Positions 50,770 through 59,920 are shown, counted from the first letter of the stretch. The stretch: DNA of 64,000 nucleotides from an uncultured Elusimicrobiales bacterium (GCA_944324115.1 CALUVB010000001.1:1-64000), one strand, 5' to 3'. Numbers and translations: made by a program. Notes: a model not told the origin generated them from the letters alone.

Positions 50770-51804
50770 ATGGATTTTGCCAACCTACAAAAACTAACAC
50801 AATTAAACGGCGTATCCGGCCGTGAAGATGCAGTCCGTCTGGAGATTTCCCGCCAGCTGGAAGAATTGGGCTTGACGCCCCGCACAGATGCTTTGGGTAA
50901 CTTAATCGCTTACAAGCCGGGTTGCGGCTCCCATCAGGTGATTTTGTGCGCCCACATGGACGAAGTGGGGCTGATGGTAAAATATATCTCTGCGGAAGGG
51001 TTTTTGTTTTTTGTGCCGGTGGGGGGGATAGACCCGCGTACGCTGCTTGCCCAACGGGTGACGGTGCATACGGCTTCCGGTCCGCTGACGGGAGTAATTG
51101 GCACGAAACCCGCCCATATTACCCAAGAAGCAGAGCGGGGAAAAGCGGTGCCGCTGACGGATTTATTTATTGATGTGGGGCTGAACGGGGAACAGGCGGC
51201 AGCCGCCGTATGTGAAGGGGATTTTGTTACCTTGGAACGTTCGTTTGCGGCGGTGGGGGAGAACCGGTTCTGCTCTAAAGCGTTTGATAACCGAGCCGGC
51301 TGTTTCTGTTTGCTGGAGGCACTAAAACGCGTATCTAATCCGGTGTATGGCGTACATGTCGTTTTTTCTTCTCAAGAAGAAGTAGGATTGCGTGGGGCGG
51401 GAGTGGCCGCTTTCGGGTTGGAAGCAGATGTCGCTTTTGCCATTGATGCTACCGGGGCGGCGGATATCCCGCTCTGCCGGCCTCAGGATTATATTACCCG
51501 GCTGGGTGCCGGGGTGGCTCTTAGCGCCATAGATGCGGCTACTATTACGCCGTCGTGGCTTTTTGACGCCTTGAAGACTTTGTGTGTGCAGCAAGATATC
51601 CGTTTTCAAGTGCGTATTGCGCCGCGCGGAGGGAATGACGCCGGCGCTATTCACCGATCACGCACGGGGATAGCTTGCTGTGCTTTGTCTGTTCCGACGC
51701 GCAATATCCATTCCAATGTGGAAGTGGTGGATAAGAAAGATTTGCAGGCAACGGTCGAGTTGCTGTGTGCTATTCTAGAAAAAGGATTAAAAGGATTGAA
51801 CTGA
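50770..51804 (+). CDS. M42 family metalloaminopeptidase
   Basis: 344 residues. Metal ligands and catalytic residues are in place: ILCAHMDEVGLM (His, Asp), SKAFDNRAGCF (bridging Asp), SSQEEVGLRGA (Glu pair), AIDATGAAD and NIHSNVEVV (last His). M42 enzymes form tetrahedral dodecamers that trim peptides; some were labelled endoglucanases in error. The transketolase gene follows by two bases. Confidence 0.95.
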   Translation: MDFANLQKLTQLNGVSGREDAVRLEISRQLEELGLTPRTDALGNLIAYKPGCGSHQVILCAHMDEVGLMVKYISAEGFLFFVPVGGIDPRTLLAQRVTVHTASGPLTGVIGTKPAHITQEAERGKAVPLTDLFIDVGLNGEQAAAAVCEGDFVTLERSFAAVGENRFCSKAFDNRAGCFCLLEALKRVSNPVYGVHVVFSSQEEVGLRGAGVAAFGLEADVAFAIDATGAADIPLCRPQDYITRLGAGVALSAIDAATITPSWLFDALKTLCVQQDIRFQVRIAPRGGNDAGAIHRSRTGIACCALSVPTRNIHSNVEVVDKKDLQATVELLCAILEKGLKGLN

Positions 51805-51806
51805 TT

Positions 51807-54155
51807 ATGATGAACTCTTTTGAGCTTTCCCACAAACGTTCTTTATACGTAAATATTACCGATTATCTGCAGCATGAGAAGTACCGCCTGTCTGCCGAAG
51901 AAAAAGAGCAACTGGAAAAAGTAGATGTAGCGTACCGGGCCTTGGTGGCTATCTTGTATAATTTTGTGCCTACGTCGGGTCATCCGGGAGGCAGCATATC
52001 ATCTGGTCGTATTGTAGAAAGTTTGTTATATAAAATGATGGCTTATGAATTGGCAGCGCCGCAGCGTTTAGATGCGGATATTGTTTCTTATGCGGCCGGG
52101 CATAAGGCGCTGGGGCTGTATGCTCTGTGGGCGTTGCGTAATGAGTGTGTGCGTATTGCGCAACCTGCTTTGTTGGCGGCTAAAGAACAAGACCAGCTGC
52201 GATTGGAAGATTTATTGGGATTTCGCCATAATAAAGTGCAAGGGACTCCTCTTTTTAAGCAATTTCATTGTAAAGCGTTAGGCGGTCATCCGGAGCCGCT
52301 GGTGCCGTTTGTACGCACCAGTACGGGAGTCAGCGGAGTGGGCGACGCTTCTGCCGTGGGGCTGGCGTTGGCGGCGGCGGACACATATGGGGAGCATTGT
52401 CCAATAGTGAATATCTTGGAAGGGGAAGGAGGCCTCAGCGCCGGCCGGGTCAGCGAAGTGTTGGCGGCGGCTTCTACGGCCCAGTTGAAAAATGTCATTT
52501 TCCATGTGGATTGGAATGAAGCTTCCATTGAAAGCGACCGTGTTACTAATGACGGGCAAAATCCCGGCGATTATACGCAGTGGACTCCTATGGAGTTTTT
52601 CCGCATTCATGATTTTAATGTGATTTTTGTGCCGCAAGGCCATCATTTTGAACAGATTTACGCCGCTCAAAAACTGGCCCTGGATTTACCTGGCCACCAG
52701 CCGACGGCTATTGTGTACCGCACCGTAAAAGGCTGGCGCTATGGAATAGAAGGGCGCACTTCTCACGGAGCCGGACATAAATTCTGTTCGGCGGAGTTTT
52801 ATGACACGTTGGCGGAGTTTGAACGCGTATTTGGGGTATCATTTCCACGTTTTGAGGGAGAAAAAACACCGGAAAATATAGAAAGAAATTACTGGAGTAC
52901 GCTGTTGACCGTGCGGCAAGCTTTGGAAAAAGAGCAAAAAGTGGCCGCTTTTGCCGCGCAGCGTGTGCGTGAACGGGCAGCGGATTTGCGCTTTTTGGCC
53001 CGTCAGCAGAGAGCGGGCTTGGGAGATGTACAAAAAATTTATACGGATTTTCCCCCAGAAAACGTTCCGGCGGAATTTACTTTTACTCCCGGTGAAAGTT
53101 ATACTACGCGTGGCGTGCTGGCCCAGGTGTTGGCTTATTTGAACAAACAAAGCGGCGGTTGTATTTTGACTGGATCTGCTGATTTGTATGGTTCCACCAA
53201 TGCCGGCAAAATAGCCAAAGATTTCCCGAAAGGGTTTTATAATGCAGTCACAAATCCGTTGAGCCGGGAGCTTTCCGCCGGCGGGATTTGTGAAGACGGC
53301 TTGGCCGGGATTTGCAGCGGGATTTCTTCGTTTGGCAAGCACATAGGGGTTTGGTCGTCTTATGCTGCGTTTGTGGCCTTTGCCCATGTGGCGGCCCGTT
53401 TGCATGCCATCGGCTATCAAGCCGCCCGGGAGGCCGGCGCTCACCCCAACACTTTGGTCTTGTTTAATGGACATGCCGGTGTGCCAACGGGAGAAGACGG
53501 CCCTACTCATGCCGATCCGCAAGCCTTGCAGCTGCTGCAGGACAATTTTCCCAAGGGCAGCAGCATTACGCTGACCCCGCTTGAGGTTGATGAAATTTGG
53601 CCGCTGGTGACGAAGGCCTTGCAGCTGCGTCCGGCGGTATTAAGCCCGTTTGTGGTGCGGCCTTCCTACAAATGTCTGGACCGCGCGGCATTGGGTTTGG
53701 AACCGGCCTCTGCGGCGGCAAACGGCGTCTATTATTTGAAAAAACCACAAGGCCAGCCTGAGGGCGTTATTTTTGTTCAAGGCGCCGGTGCCGGGCGGAT
53801 TTTTGCAGAAGGCGTGTTGCCTAAACTGATAGAAGAAAATACCAATGTGGCGGTGATTTATGTAACAAGCCGTGAGCTGTTTGAACAGCTTCCTTTGCAG
53901 GAACAAGAGCGGTTGGTGCCCAGCGCTTGGAAAGCCATAGCCACCGCGATTACAGATTTTACGCTTCCTACGATGGATTGCTGGTTGCACAGCGATGCAG
54001 GCCGTACCTGCGCGCTTTGGCCGCACAAAGGTGGCTTTTACTTAGGCAGCGGCAGCGCAGAAAAAGTATATGAGGAAGCGGCAATGGACACTGCGGGCCA
54101 ATTGCGCGCCGTCAGAGAATATCTGGCGCTGCGTAAACAGGCTGCCTGGCGCTAA
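51807..54155 (+). CDS. Transketolase-family enzyme, unusually long single chain
   Basis: 782 residues from ATG 51807 (an earlier in-frame ATG inside the peptidase gene is rejected). SGHPGGSIS and the TPP motif LEGEGGLSAGRVSEV with HVDWNEASIES lie in the first domain. SHGAGHKFCSAEFYD, the pyrimidine domain with GICEDGLAGICSGISSFG and FNGHAGVPTGEDGPTHADPQ lie in the second, and a C-terminal domain follows. Typical transketolases have ~660 residues, so this one is over 100 longer, with insertions around 100-150 and 330-420. The reaction is probably the pentose-phosphate ketol transfer but is not certain. Cotranscribed with the peptidase. Confidence 0.85.
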   Translation: MMNSFELSHKRSLYVNITDYLQHEKYRLSAEEKEQLEKVDVAYRALVAILYNFVPTSGHPGGSISSGRIVESLLYKMMAYELAAPQRLDADIVSYAAGHKALGLYALWALRNECVRIAQPALLAAKEQDQLRLEDLLGFRHNKVQGTPLFKQFHCKALGGHPEPLVPFVRTSTGVSGVGDASAVGLALAAADTYGEHCPIVNILEGEGGLSAGRVSEVLAAASTAQLKNVIFHVDWNEASIESDRVTNDGQNPGDYTQWTPMEFFRIHDFNVIFVPQGHHFEQIYAAQKLALDLPGHQPTAIVYRTVKGWRYGIEGRTSHGAGHKFCSAEFYDTLAEFERVFGVSFPRFEGEKTPENIERNYWSTLLTVRQALEKEQKVAAFAAQRVRERAADLRFLARQQRAGLGDVQKIYTDFPPENVPAEFTFTPGESYTTRGVLAQVLAYLNKQSGGCILTGSADLYGSTNAGKIAKDFPKGFYNAVTNPLSRELSAGGICEDGLAGICSGISSFGKHIGVWSSYAAFVAFAHVAARLHAIGYQAAREAGAHPNTLVLFNGHAGVPTGEDGPTHADPQALQLLQDNFPKGSSITLTPLEVDEIWPLVTKALQLRPAVLSPFVVRPSYKCLDRAALGLEPASAAANGVYYLKKPQGQPEGVIFVQGAGAGRIFAEGVLPKLIEENTNVAVIYVTSRELFEQLPLQEQERLVPSAWKAIATAITDFTLPTMDCWLHSDAGRTCALWPHKGGFYLGSGSAEKVYEEAAMDTAGQLRAVREYLALRKQAAWR

Positions 54156-54173
54156 CGATATAAGGAGAATAAA

Positions 54174-54602
54174 ATGGCAGAAGAAAAACCTTACTTAACC
54201 GGAAGAACCTATATTTTCAGATTACCCAAAGGCAAAGATTTGCTGGAATCTCTGGCTGATTTTTGCCATGACAACCAAGTCAAATGCGGCATCGTCAATG
54301 TGATTGGTGCGGTGGAAAATGCTACAGTCAGCGTCTTTGACCAAGCCAAAAAGAAATATGACAAGAAAGTAATTGCGCAGCCGATGGAAATTCTTTCCCT
54401 TTCCGGCAATATCAGTATTCAAGACAACCGCCCCTGCGTACATGCGCATGTGATGTTTGCCGATAAAGACTATCAAGTATTCGGCGGCCATTTGCTGCCC
54501 GGTACGAAAATATTTATTGGAGAGGCCTATATCCAAGAGCTGGTAGGCGAACCGAAAGTGCGCCGCATGGATAAAGTCACCAAAGTGGCTTTGTGGGGAT
54601 AA
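54174..54602 (+). CDS. PPC-domain (DUF296) protein
   Basis: 142 residues. TYIFRLPKGKDLLESLADFC, GIVNVIGAVENATVS and HAHVMFADKDYQVFGGHLLPGTKIF define the plant-and-prokaryote-conserved domain, a trimeric beta-sandwich with conserved His pairs. The bacterial role is unknown; DNA binding is known for plant AT-hook versions only. AAGGAG lies before the ATG. Third gene after the peptidase and transketolase. Confidence 0.92.
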   Translation: MAEEKPYLTGRTYIFRLPKGKDLLESLADFCHDNQVKCGIVNVIGAVENATVSVFDQAKKKYDKKVIAQPMEILSLSGNISIQDNRPCVHAHVMFADKDYQVFGGHLLPGTKIFIGEAYIQELVGEPKVRRMDKVTKVALWG

Positions 54603-54621
54603 AACTCCGCTTGCTTTGTAT

Positions 54622-54651
54622 TCCCGCGTCTTGCTGAGGCGCGGGATTTTT
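54622..54651 (+). terminator. Terminator after the PPC-domain gene
   Basis: 10-bp stem TCCCGCGTCT/AGGCGCGGGA followed by TTTTT. Confidence 0.85.
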
Positions 54652-54711
54652 GTATATAAAAGGTATGTCAGGAAAAGGATATTGGCGGTTGGGGCGGTTT
54701 TAAAGAATTGC

Positions 54712-54717
54712 TACAAT
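54712..54717 (+). promoter_or_regulatory. Extended -10 of the TPR gene, (near-)leaderless start
   Basis: TGC-TACAAT, eight bases before the ATG at 54726; no Shine-Dalgarno. Confidence 0.5.
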
Positions 54718-54725
54718 AAAAATAT

Positions 54726-56408
54726 ATGAAAAAGATAGCGTTAGCTGTACTCTTTGTGTTGGGCATAGGGGCTGGGGCATGGGCTTTTTTCCCGTTTTCG
54801 TTTGGAAAAGAAGAACTGAAAACGGATTATTCCCAAACGGTATGGGATCGGATTATGTTGGAACAATCCGTTTCAGATATGCGCCGGGGAATGGGGGAAA
54901 TGTCTATGGCGCGTTACAAAGACGCTTCTAATTCCTTTGCTAAAGCGATTATCAAAAATGCCCAAGATCCACTGCCTCATCTTTTATATGGCGCTTCTTT
55001 ATACTGGAGCGGAAAAGTAGACGACGCAATGAGTGAGTACCGGGAAGCCTTGCGTTTGGATTCGCAGAATGCTATGGGGTATCAGCTGTTGGGCATTGCT
55101 TGGGGCTGGAAGGGGGATATCGCACAAGCGCAGGAGAATTTTGAAACAGCCAGCCGGCTGGACCCTGCCAAGGCGGATACGCACATGAATTTGGGTTCTA
55201 CTTACGCCGCGCAAAAGAAGTTTGATAAAGCGTTAGACGAGTACCGCCGCGCCGTGGAATTGGCTCCGCGTGAAGCGCTTTATCATTACCAGTTGGGTAC
55301 GTTGTATGATTTTATGGGGCGCGATGAACAAGCGGAAGCCTCTTATAAAAAATCTTTAAAGCTTTTTTACCGCTATGAAGACGCCCAGCTGGCGCTGGCG
55401 GCTTTATACGAAAAACGGGAATCCTATAAAGAAGCTTTAAAATACTATAAAAAAGCTGTTAATACAAAACCCGGCGATTATGTGGCCCGTTTGCGTTATG
55501 CTTATTTATTAATGCGTATGGGGGAGAAAGACAAAGCGCGCGACGTGTTGGAAGAAGCGTTTTCTATCGTACAGTTCAAGGCCGACGGACTGGCCCTAAA
55601 CGCCGTGTACCGCGCCAGCGGGCGCGGGGGGGACAGCTTCCGCAAGCAAATAGAAAAATTCAAGGATAATTTGCTCAAAGTCCCTTCCACTAAAGATGTA
55701 AATGTGGAGGTAAGCCTAGATTACAGTCCCATTACGCAGCCGTCAGAGGCAGCCGCCTCTGACAGCCGTTTTGCCGAAGCCTACGCCTCCTTGCGCGCCC
55801 CTTCTGCGGTATCTGCCGCAGGGCAAGCGGTTTCTCCGATGTCTTTTAAACGCAGTTTTGTGTTGAATGCTTCTTCTTCCGCAGAACGGGAAATGCAAGT
55901 GGAAGAACTGGTGGCGGAATTGGAGCGTGCCGTCAATGCGGGGGCTGATAAATACGATGTGAATATGACGCTGCAGGGACGCACTATGGATTATGCTTCT
56001 CCGTCTGCGCTGACGCAGCAGCGCAATTCTCCGCCCAAGGCTGTTTATGACCCGCGTATTGTGGGTAATGACATGGGCTTGTGGGTCATGGGGAAGAGCT
56101 GGGTGCGGTATGTAGACGAAATTAGGGCGGACTTAAATGAGCATGTGTTGCAAACGCCCACTTCTTTGTATCTTTTGCTCCAAGGATTGGCGGGGTTGCT
56201 TTCAGGTGATGCCGCTGCTGCGGCCCAAAGCTTTCAACGGGCGCGTCAAACGGACTTGACGGATGCGCTGCCGTTGTTGGGGTTGGGAACAGCCGCCGTA
56301 ATGGCAGACGATGATGATGGCGCTTTGTCCTATTACCGCCAAGCTTTGGAAAAAGACCCCGGCAATAAAACGGCCAAACGAAATATAAAAGTACTGGAAC
56401 ACGAATGA
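54726..56408 (+). CDS. Exported tetratricopeptide-repeat protein
   Basis: 560 residues. The signal or anchor sequence MKKIALAVLFVLGIGAGAWA is followed by six or seven TPR units (~50-285; for example LHLLYGASLYWSGKVDDAMS-like and GTLYDFMGRDEQAEASYKK), a low-complexity Ala/Ser linker (~335-460) with PSAVSAAGQAVSPMSF, and one more TPR pair near the C-terminus (LSYYRQALEKDPGNKTAK). A periplasmic scaffold for protein assembly is likely. rsmA overlaps its stop by 4 bp. Confidence 0.88.
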   Translation: MKKIALAVLFVLGIGAGAWAFFPFSFGKEELKTDYSQTVWDRIMLEQSVSDMRRGMGEMSMARYKDASNSFAKAIIKNAQDPLPHLLYGASLYWSGKVDDAMSEYREALRLDSQNAMGYQLLGIAWGWKGDIAQAQENFETASRLDPAKADTHMNLGSTYAAQKKFDKALDEYRRAVELAPREALYHYQLGTLYDFMGRDEQAEASYKKSLKLFYRYEDAQLALAALYEKRESYKEALKYYKKAVNTKPGDYVARLRYAYLLMRMGEKDKARDVLEEAFSIVQFKADGLALNAVYRASGRGGDSFRKQIEKFKDNLLKVPSTKDVNVEVSLDYSPITQPSEAAASDSRFAEAYASLRAPSAVSAAGQAVSPMSFKRSFVLNASSSAEREMQVEELVAELERAVNAGADKYDVNMTLQGRTMDYASPSALTQQRNSPPKAVYDPRIVGNDMGLWVMGKSWVRYVDEIRADLNEHVLQTPTSLYLLLQGLAGLLSGDAAAAAQSFQRARQTDLTDALPLLGLGTAAVMADDDDGALSYYRQALEKDPGNKTAKRNIKVLEHE

Positions 56409-57166
56409 GAAAATACGGGCAGCATTTTCTAGTCAATGAACGTATTATAGAGGCTATAGTGTCTGCCGTACCGTCGGAACAGAATATAGTGGAAATCGGT
56501 CCCGGGCGGGGGGCGTTGACGCAGAAATTGGTAGAAAAAAATAATCTTTCTCTTACTGCGGTGGAAATAGATCCGCAGATGAAAGCCTATTTGCTGGCGC
56601 ATTTTCCTGCGTTGCGGGGGCGCGTGTTGTTGGCTGATTTTTTGGATTTTGATATGGCGCTTTTGCCGCGGGAGTCTGTTTTTTTTGTCAGTAATCTGCC
56701 GTATATTGACGCAGCGGCTATTTTAGATAAAGTGCTTTCGTGGCCTTATTTTTCCGGCGCGGTGTTTATGTTTCAAAAGGAACAAGCCCAGCGCATTTTG
56801 GCTTCAGCCGGGGCAGAAGGGTATGGCCCTTTAAGTATTTTGACGCAGCTGCGGGCCCGGCCGCAGCTTTTGCTGCGGGTAGGAAAGGCGTGTTTTAATC
56901 CTCCTCCCAAAGTGGAAAGCGCAGTCCTGACCTTTAAGAAACAGAAAAATCCGCTTTCTCCGCTTTCATATTCTCATTTTGTTCATTTCGTCAAGGCGGC
57001 TTTTGCTCATAAGAGAAAGACGCTGTATAATTCGCTTATTTTGTCCGGCTTTGATAAGAAAAAAACGGAAGATGTTCTTGCCCGTGCTTTGCTAAAACCT
57101 ACCGCCCGCGCGCAGGAAATTACATTGGAGCAATATTTACAACTGCATGCCTTGTTTATGCGGTAA
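56405..57166 (+). CDS. rsmA: 16S rRNA dimethyladenosine transferase
   Basis: 253 residues. Dimethylates two adjacent adenosines in helix 45 of 16S rRNA. GQHFLVNERIIEAIV, VEIGPGRGALTQKLVE (SAM motif I), VEID, LADFLDFD and FVSNLPYIDAAAIL (the catalytic NLPY) are present, with FNPPPKVESAVL in the C-terminal half. ATGA overlap with the TPR gene. It is convergent with ftcD, with an 11-bp overlap of the two 3' ends. Confidence 0.96.
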   Translation: MRKYGQHFLVNERIIEAIVSAVPSEQNIVEIGPGRGALTQKLVEKNNLSLTAVEIDPQMKAYLLAHFPALRGRVLLADFLDFDMALLPRESVFFVSNLPYIDAAAILDKVLSWPYFSGAVFMFQKEQAQRILASAGAEGYGPLSILTQLRARPQLLLRVGKACFNPPPKVESAVLTFKKQKNPLSPLSYSHFVHFVKAAFAHKRKTLYNSLILSGFDKKKTEDVLARALLKPTARAQEITLEQYLQLHALFMR

Positions 57167-58121
57167 GGCCGGCTTTCCATTCCAAGATTTGCTCTGCAGG
57201 TACAAAAGGCTTCACTTCATCTAAGTGCAATCCCCGCACGGCGCTTTGTACCAAAAGCGTTTCGTTGGTTTCGTGCGGAGCGTAATATTTTCCGGCGGTC
57301 AGCATTGCTTGCAGCGGTACCAGACCGACCAGCTCGCAGCCGGTTGCTTTTAGGCCTAACGAAGCGGCTTGTTTTTGGCAGAACTCATAAACCGCGTGCA
57401 GAGGGGCGGAGTGGAAGTTGGTAATATTGCAAGATACTTGGGCCCGGGCAAAATTGGACATATACCAGCCAATTGCTTTTACCCCAGGCATTCCGCCGCC
57501 GCTTTGACGTATCTTAGAAGCAATTATTTGGGCGGGGGCTGGGTCTTGGGTGTTTAAATTAATATTAAAGGCAATCAATATATCACGTGCCCCAATAATG
57601 CACGCACCTGTTTGCTCCGCGCGCGGAGTAAGAGAAGCCGGCCCAAAATCCGGAGGAAGATGCTGCAGTTTTTGGGCCAAATTTTCATATTCTCCCCGAC
57701 GAATGAAGGCCAAATTTTGCCGTTGTGGCGCGCTGGCGGCGGCTTCATATAGATAAACGGGGACTTGTAGTTCGTTCCCTACCCGCGCCGCCAACTGCCG
57801 CGCCAAAACGGCGGTTTGCGGAAGGGTTATGTTTCGAAGCGGAATTAACGGACATACATCTACAGCGCCTAGCCGGGGGTGTGCGCCATGTTGTTTGCGC
57901 ATGTCAATTAAACGGCAGGACAAAGCGATGAAGTCAAACAATGCTTGTGCCATTTCTGCCGGCGTACCTGTTATAGTGAATACAGTGCGGTTGGCGCAGG
58001 GGTTGGCGTCTATTCCCAACAAGCATATCCCGCGCGCGGCCCGCAGCAGGCGGGCCAGCTGCTGTAAAAGGACAGGATTTTTTCCTTCGGAAATATTGGG
58101 TACGGCTTCTAGTAATTGCAT
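57156..58121 (-). CDS. ftcD: Glutamate formimidoyltransferase (FtcD N-terminal type)
   Basis: 321 residues from the ATG at 58121; the in-frame ATG at 58139 is upstream of the TATAAT box and rejected. Transfers the formimino group from formiminoglutamate to tetrahydrofolate in histidine breakdown. EAVPNISEGKN, FTITGTPAEMAQALF, QHGAHPRLGAVDVCPLIP (catalytic His), CNITNFHSAPLH and ELVGLVPLQAML are family motifs. The cyclodeaminase half is absent and no hut genes lie nearby. Leaderless start predicted. Confidence 0.93.
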   Translation of the reverse strand: MQLLEAVPNISEGKNPVLLQQLARLLRAARGICLLGIDANPCANRTVFTITGTPAEMAQALFDFIALSCRLIDMRKQHGAHPRLGAVDVCPLIPLRNITLPQTAVLARQLAARVGNELQVPVYLYEAAASAPQRQNLAFIRRGEYENLAQKLQHLPPDFGPASLTPRAEQTGACIIGARDILIAFNINLNTQDPAPAQIIASKIRQSGGGMPGVKAIGWYMSNFARAQVSCNITNFHSAPLHAVYEFCQKQAASLGLKATGCELVGLVPLQAMLTAGKYYAPHETNETLLVQSAVRGLHLDEVKPFVPAEQILEWKAGLTA

Positions 58122-58127
58122 AGATAA

Positions 58128-58133
58128 ATTATA
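58128..58133 (-). promoter_or_regulatory. -10 box of ftcD, leaderless start
   Basis: TATAAT on the minus strand, six bases before the ATG at 58121. Confidence 0.5.
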
Positions 58134-58203
58134 GCGCAAAAAGACGTGTCGCTTGAATAAAAAAGAAAAGTCCGTGTAAAAATGTGTGATTTTAAAAAAG
58201 TTT

Positions 58204-58212
58204 TGCTATAAT
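58204..58212 (+). promoter_or_regulatory. Extended -10 promoter of cspA-like gene
   Basis: TGC-TATAAT (58204-58212), with no good -35. It gives a ~57-nt leader. Confidence 0.6.
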
Positions 58213-58219
58213 ACATATA

Positions 58220-58242
58220 GATACCTATTAAGTTTAGGTATC
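58220..58242 (+). promoter_or_regulatory. 5'-UTR hairpin of the cold-shock gene
   Basis: 8-bp perfect stem GATACCTA/TAGGTATC with a 7-base loop at the very start of the transcript, upstream of AAGGAAG. It could control mRNA stability or translation at low temperature. Confidence 0.45.
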
Positions 58243-58275
58243 CGAGATAATTAATATAAGGAAGTAAAAAGTAAA

Positions 58276-58479
58276 ATGGCAAACGGAAAAGTGAAGTGGT
58301 TTAACGACCAAAAAGGTTATGGTTTCATTACCCCCGAAGATGGTTCTAAAGATCTCTTTGTGCACTACCAGGAAATCCAGGGCGATGGTTTCAAGACCTT
58401 AGCTGAAGGCCAGGAAGTGGAATTTGAAATCGTAGAATCCGAAAAAGGCCCGAAAGCCGTGAAAGTCGTTAAAAAATAA
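58276..58479 (+). CDS. Cold-shock protein (CspA family)
   Basis: 67 residues, single OB-fold. RNP1 KGYGFIT and RNP2 DLFVHYQEI are present. Binds single-stranded nucleic acid and melts RNA structure. It has a structured leader and its own terminator. Confidence 0.96.
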   Translation: MANGKVKWFNDQKGYGFITPEDGSKDLFVHYQEIQGDGFKTLAEGQEVEFEIVESEKGPKAVKVVKK

Positions 58480-58504
58480 ATTTTTATTTTTTAGACTTTT
58501 CAAG

Positions 58505-58530
58505 ACCCGCGCTTTAGGGCGCGGGTTTTT
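58505..58530 (+). terminator. Terminator after the cold-shock gene
   Basis: 8-bp stem ACCCGCGC/GCGCGGGT followed by TTTT. Confidence 0.85.
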
Positions 58531-58549
58531 AATATATGGAGGGAATGAA

Positions 58550-59920
58550 GTGACGGGAAGGAAGACAGTTCAGCAAGCGTCTTTGTCGGAATTGTGGCTT
58601 TTGTCATATCCGTTGATTGTTACTATGGCGGCCCAAGTGATTATGCAATTTGTAGACCGCATGTTTTTGGCTTGGTACAGCCATGACGCATTGGCAGCTT
58701 GTGTGCCGGCGGGCGTGTTGGCCGTGACGTTTGGGGCGTTGTTTATGGGGCTGGCCAGTTATACCAGCGTATTTATTTCACAATATTATGCCCAAAAAAA
58801 ATATGCTTCCGTTACTATTTCTTTATGGCAGGGAATACTGCTGGCGGTGCTTTCGTCTTGTTTGTTGGCTGCATTGACGCCGCTAGGCGGCTGGATTATC
58901 CGTCTTTTTGATCATGCTGCGGCAGTAACTCCGCTGGAACTAAAATATTTTGGTATTTTAAACCTGTTCGGCGGGTTTCCCATTATTAATAATGCGCTTG
59001 CCAGTTTTTTCAGCGGCAGAGGTCAAACTAAAATACCCATGTGGGTTACATTGTGCGGAAATGCCGTGAATATTTTGTTGGATTATGTGATGATTTTCGG
59101 CAAATTGGGTTTCCCGGAAATGGGGATTGCGGGGGCGGCTTGGGCTACGGTGCTGGGTTCTGCCTCCATGACGTGTGTATTTGCAGGTTTAATCTTTGCC
59201 GGCCGCGTACGAAAACGCTTTAAAGTAGCCAAACTGGCTGGATTTTATAAGCCGGTATTTTCCCGGTTGCTGCGTTTTGGCGTGCCAAATGGATTTGGCT
59301 TTTTGATGGATATCATGTCCTTTACCTTGTTTACGTTTATGGTGGGTAATATTGATGTGTTGTCCTTGCAGGCCAGCAACGTGGTAATGTCCATGCAGCC
59401 GGTTGTGTTTATGGTGTTGCTGGGACTGGGAATAGGAATACAAATTTTAGTCAGTAAATACCAAGGGCTCCAGCGGCCTGATTTGAGCGTACAAGTGGTG
59501 AAAAACGCTTGCAAAATAGGGTATGCTTATGCCGGCACGGTAGGATTAAGTTTCTTTTTCTTGGCGCCCTTTTTTGTGGGGTTGTTTATTCCGGCATCTT
59601 CTCCCGATGCGGCACTGATTGCGCAAAAAACATATCCGCTGATGAAATTGGTCAGTTTCTTTGTTGTGTTTGACGCTACTTATCTGATTTTTGGCGAGGC
59701 TATCCGCGGCGCTGGCGATACTAAGTTTTATATGTTTATCATGGTGTTTTGTGCTTGGTTTTTGCTTATTCCCGGCACTTGGCTGATTGTCTATAGATGG
59801 CATGGCAGCGTCTTTGCCGTATGGAGTTGGTTAACGTTTTATGCGGCTTTGACGGCGATATTTATGCTGTGGCGTTTTTGGTTGGGCAAATGGAAAAAAA
59901 TCCATATAACGGGATCTTGA
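58550..59920 (+). CDS. MATE family multidrug/cation efflux transporter
   Basis: 456 residues, 12 helices. LWLLSYPLIVTMAAQVIMQFVD at the start, FVDRMFLAW, GLASYTSVFISQYYAQK and the second repeat MQPVVFMVLLGLGIGIQILVSKYQG identify MATE. Extrudes drugs or metabolites with Na+ or H+. The start is GTG at 58550, eight bases after GGAGGG. It follows the cold-shock terminator closely. Confidence 0.94.
   Translation: MTGRKTVQQASLSELWLLSYPLIVTMAAQVIMQFVDRMFLAWYSHDALAACVPAGVLAVTFGALFMGLASYTSVFISQYYAQKKYASVTISLWQGILLAVLSSCLLAALTPLGGWIIRLFDHAAAVTPLELKYFGILNLFGGFPIINNALASFFSGRGQTKIPMWVTLCGNAVNILLDYVMIFGKLGFPEMGIAGAAWATVLGSASMTCVFAGLIFAGRVRKRFKVAKLAGFYKPVFSRLLRFGVPNGFGFLMDIMSFTLFTFMVGNIDVLSLQASNVVMSMQPVVFMVLLGLGIGIQILVSKYQGLQRPDLSVQVVKNACKIGYAYAGTVGLSFFFLAPFFVGLFIPASSPDAALIAQKTYPLMKLVSFFVVFDATYLIFGEAIRGAGDTKFYMFIMVFCAWFLLIPGTWLIVYRWHGSVFAVWSWLTFYAALTAIFMLWRFWLGKWKKIHITGS

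Noticed and set aside
52839-53522. 227-codon minus-strand ORF opposite the transketolase gene
   Set aside because: Shadow of a conserved gene; no motif or start signal.
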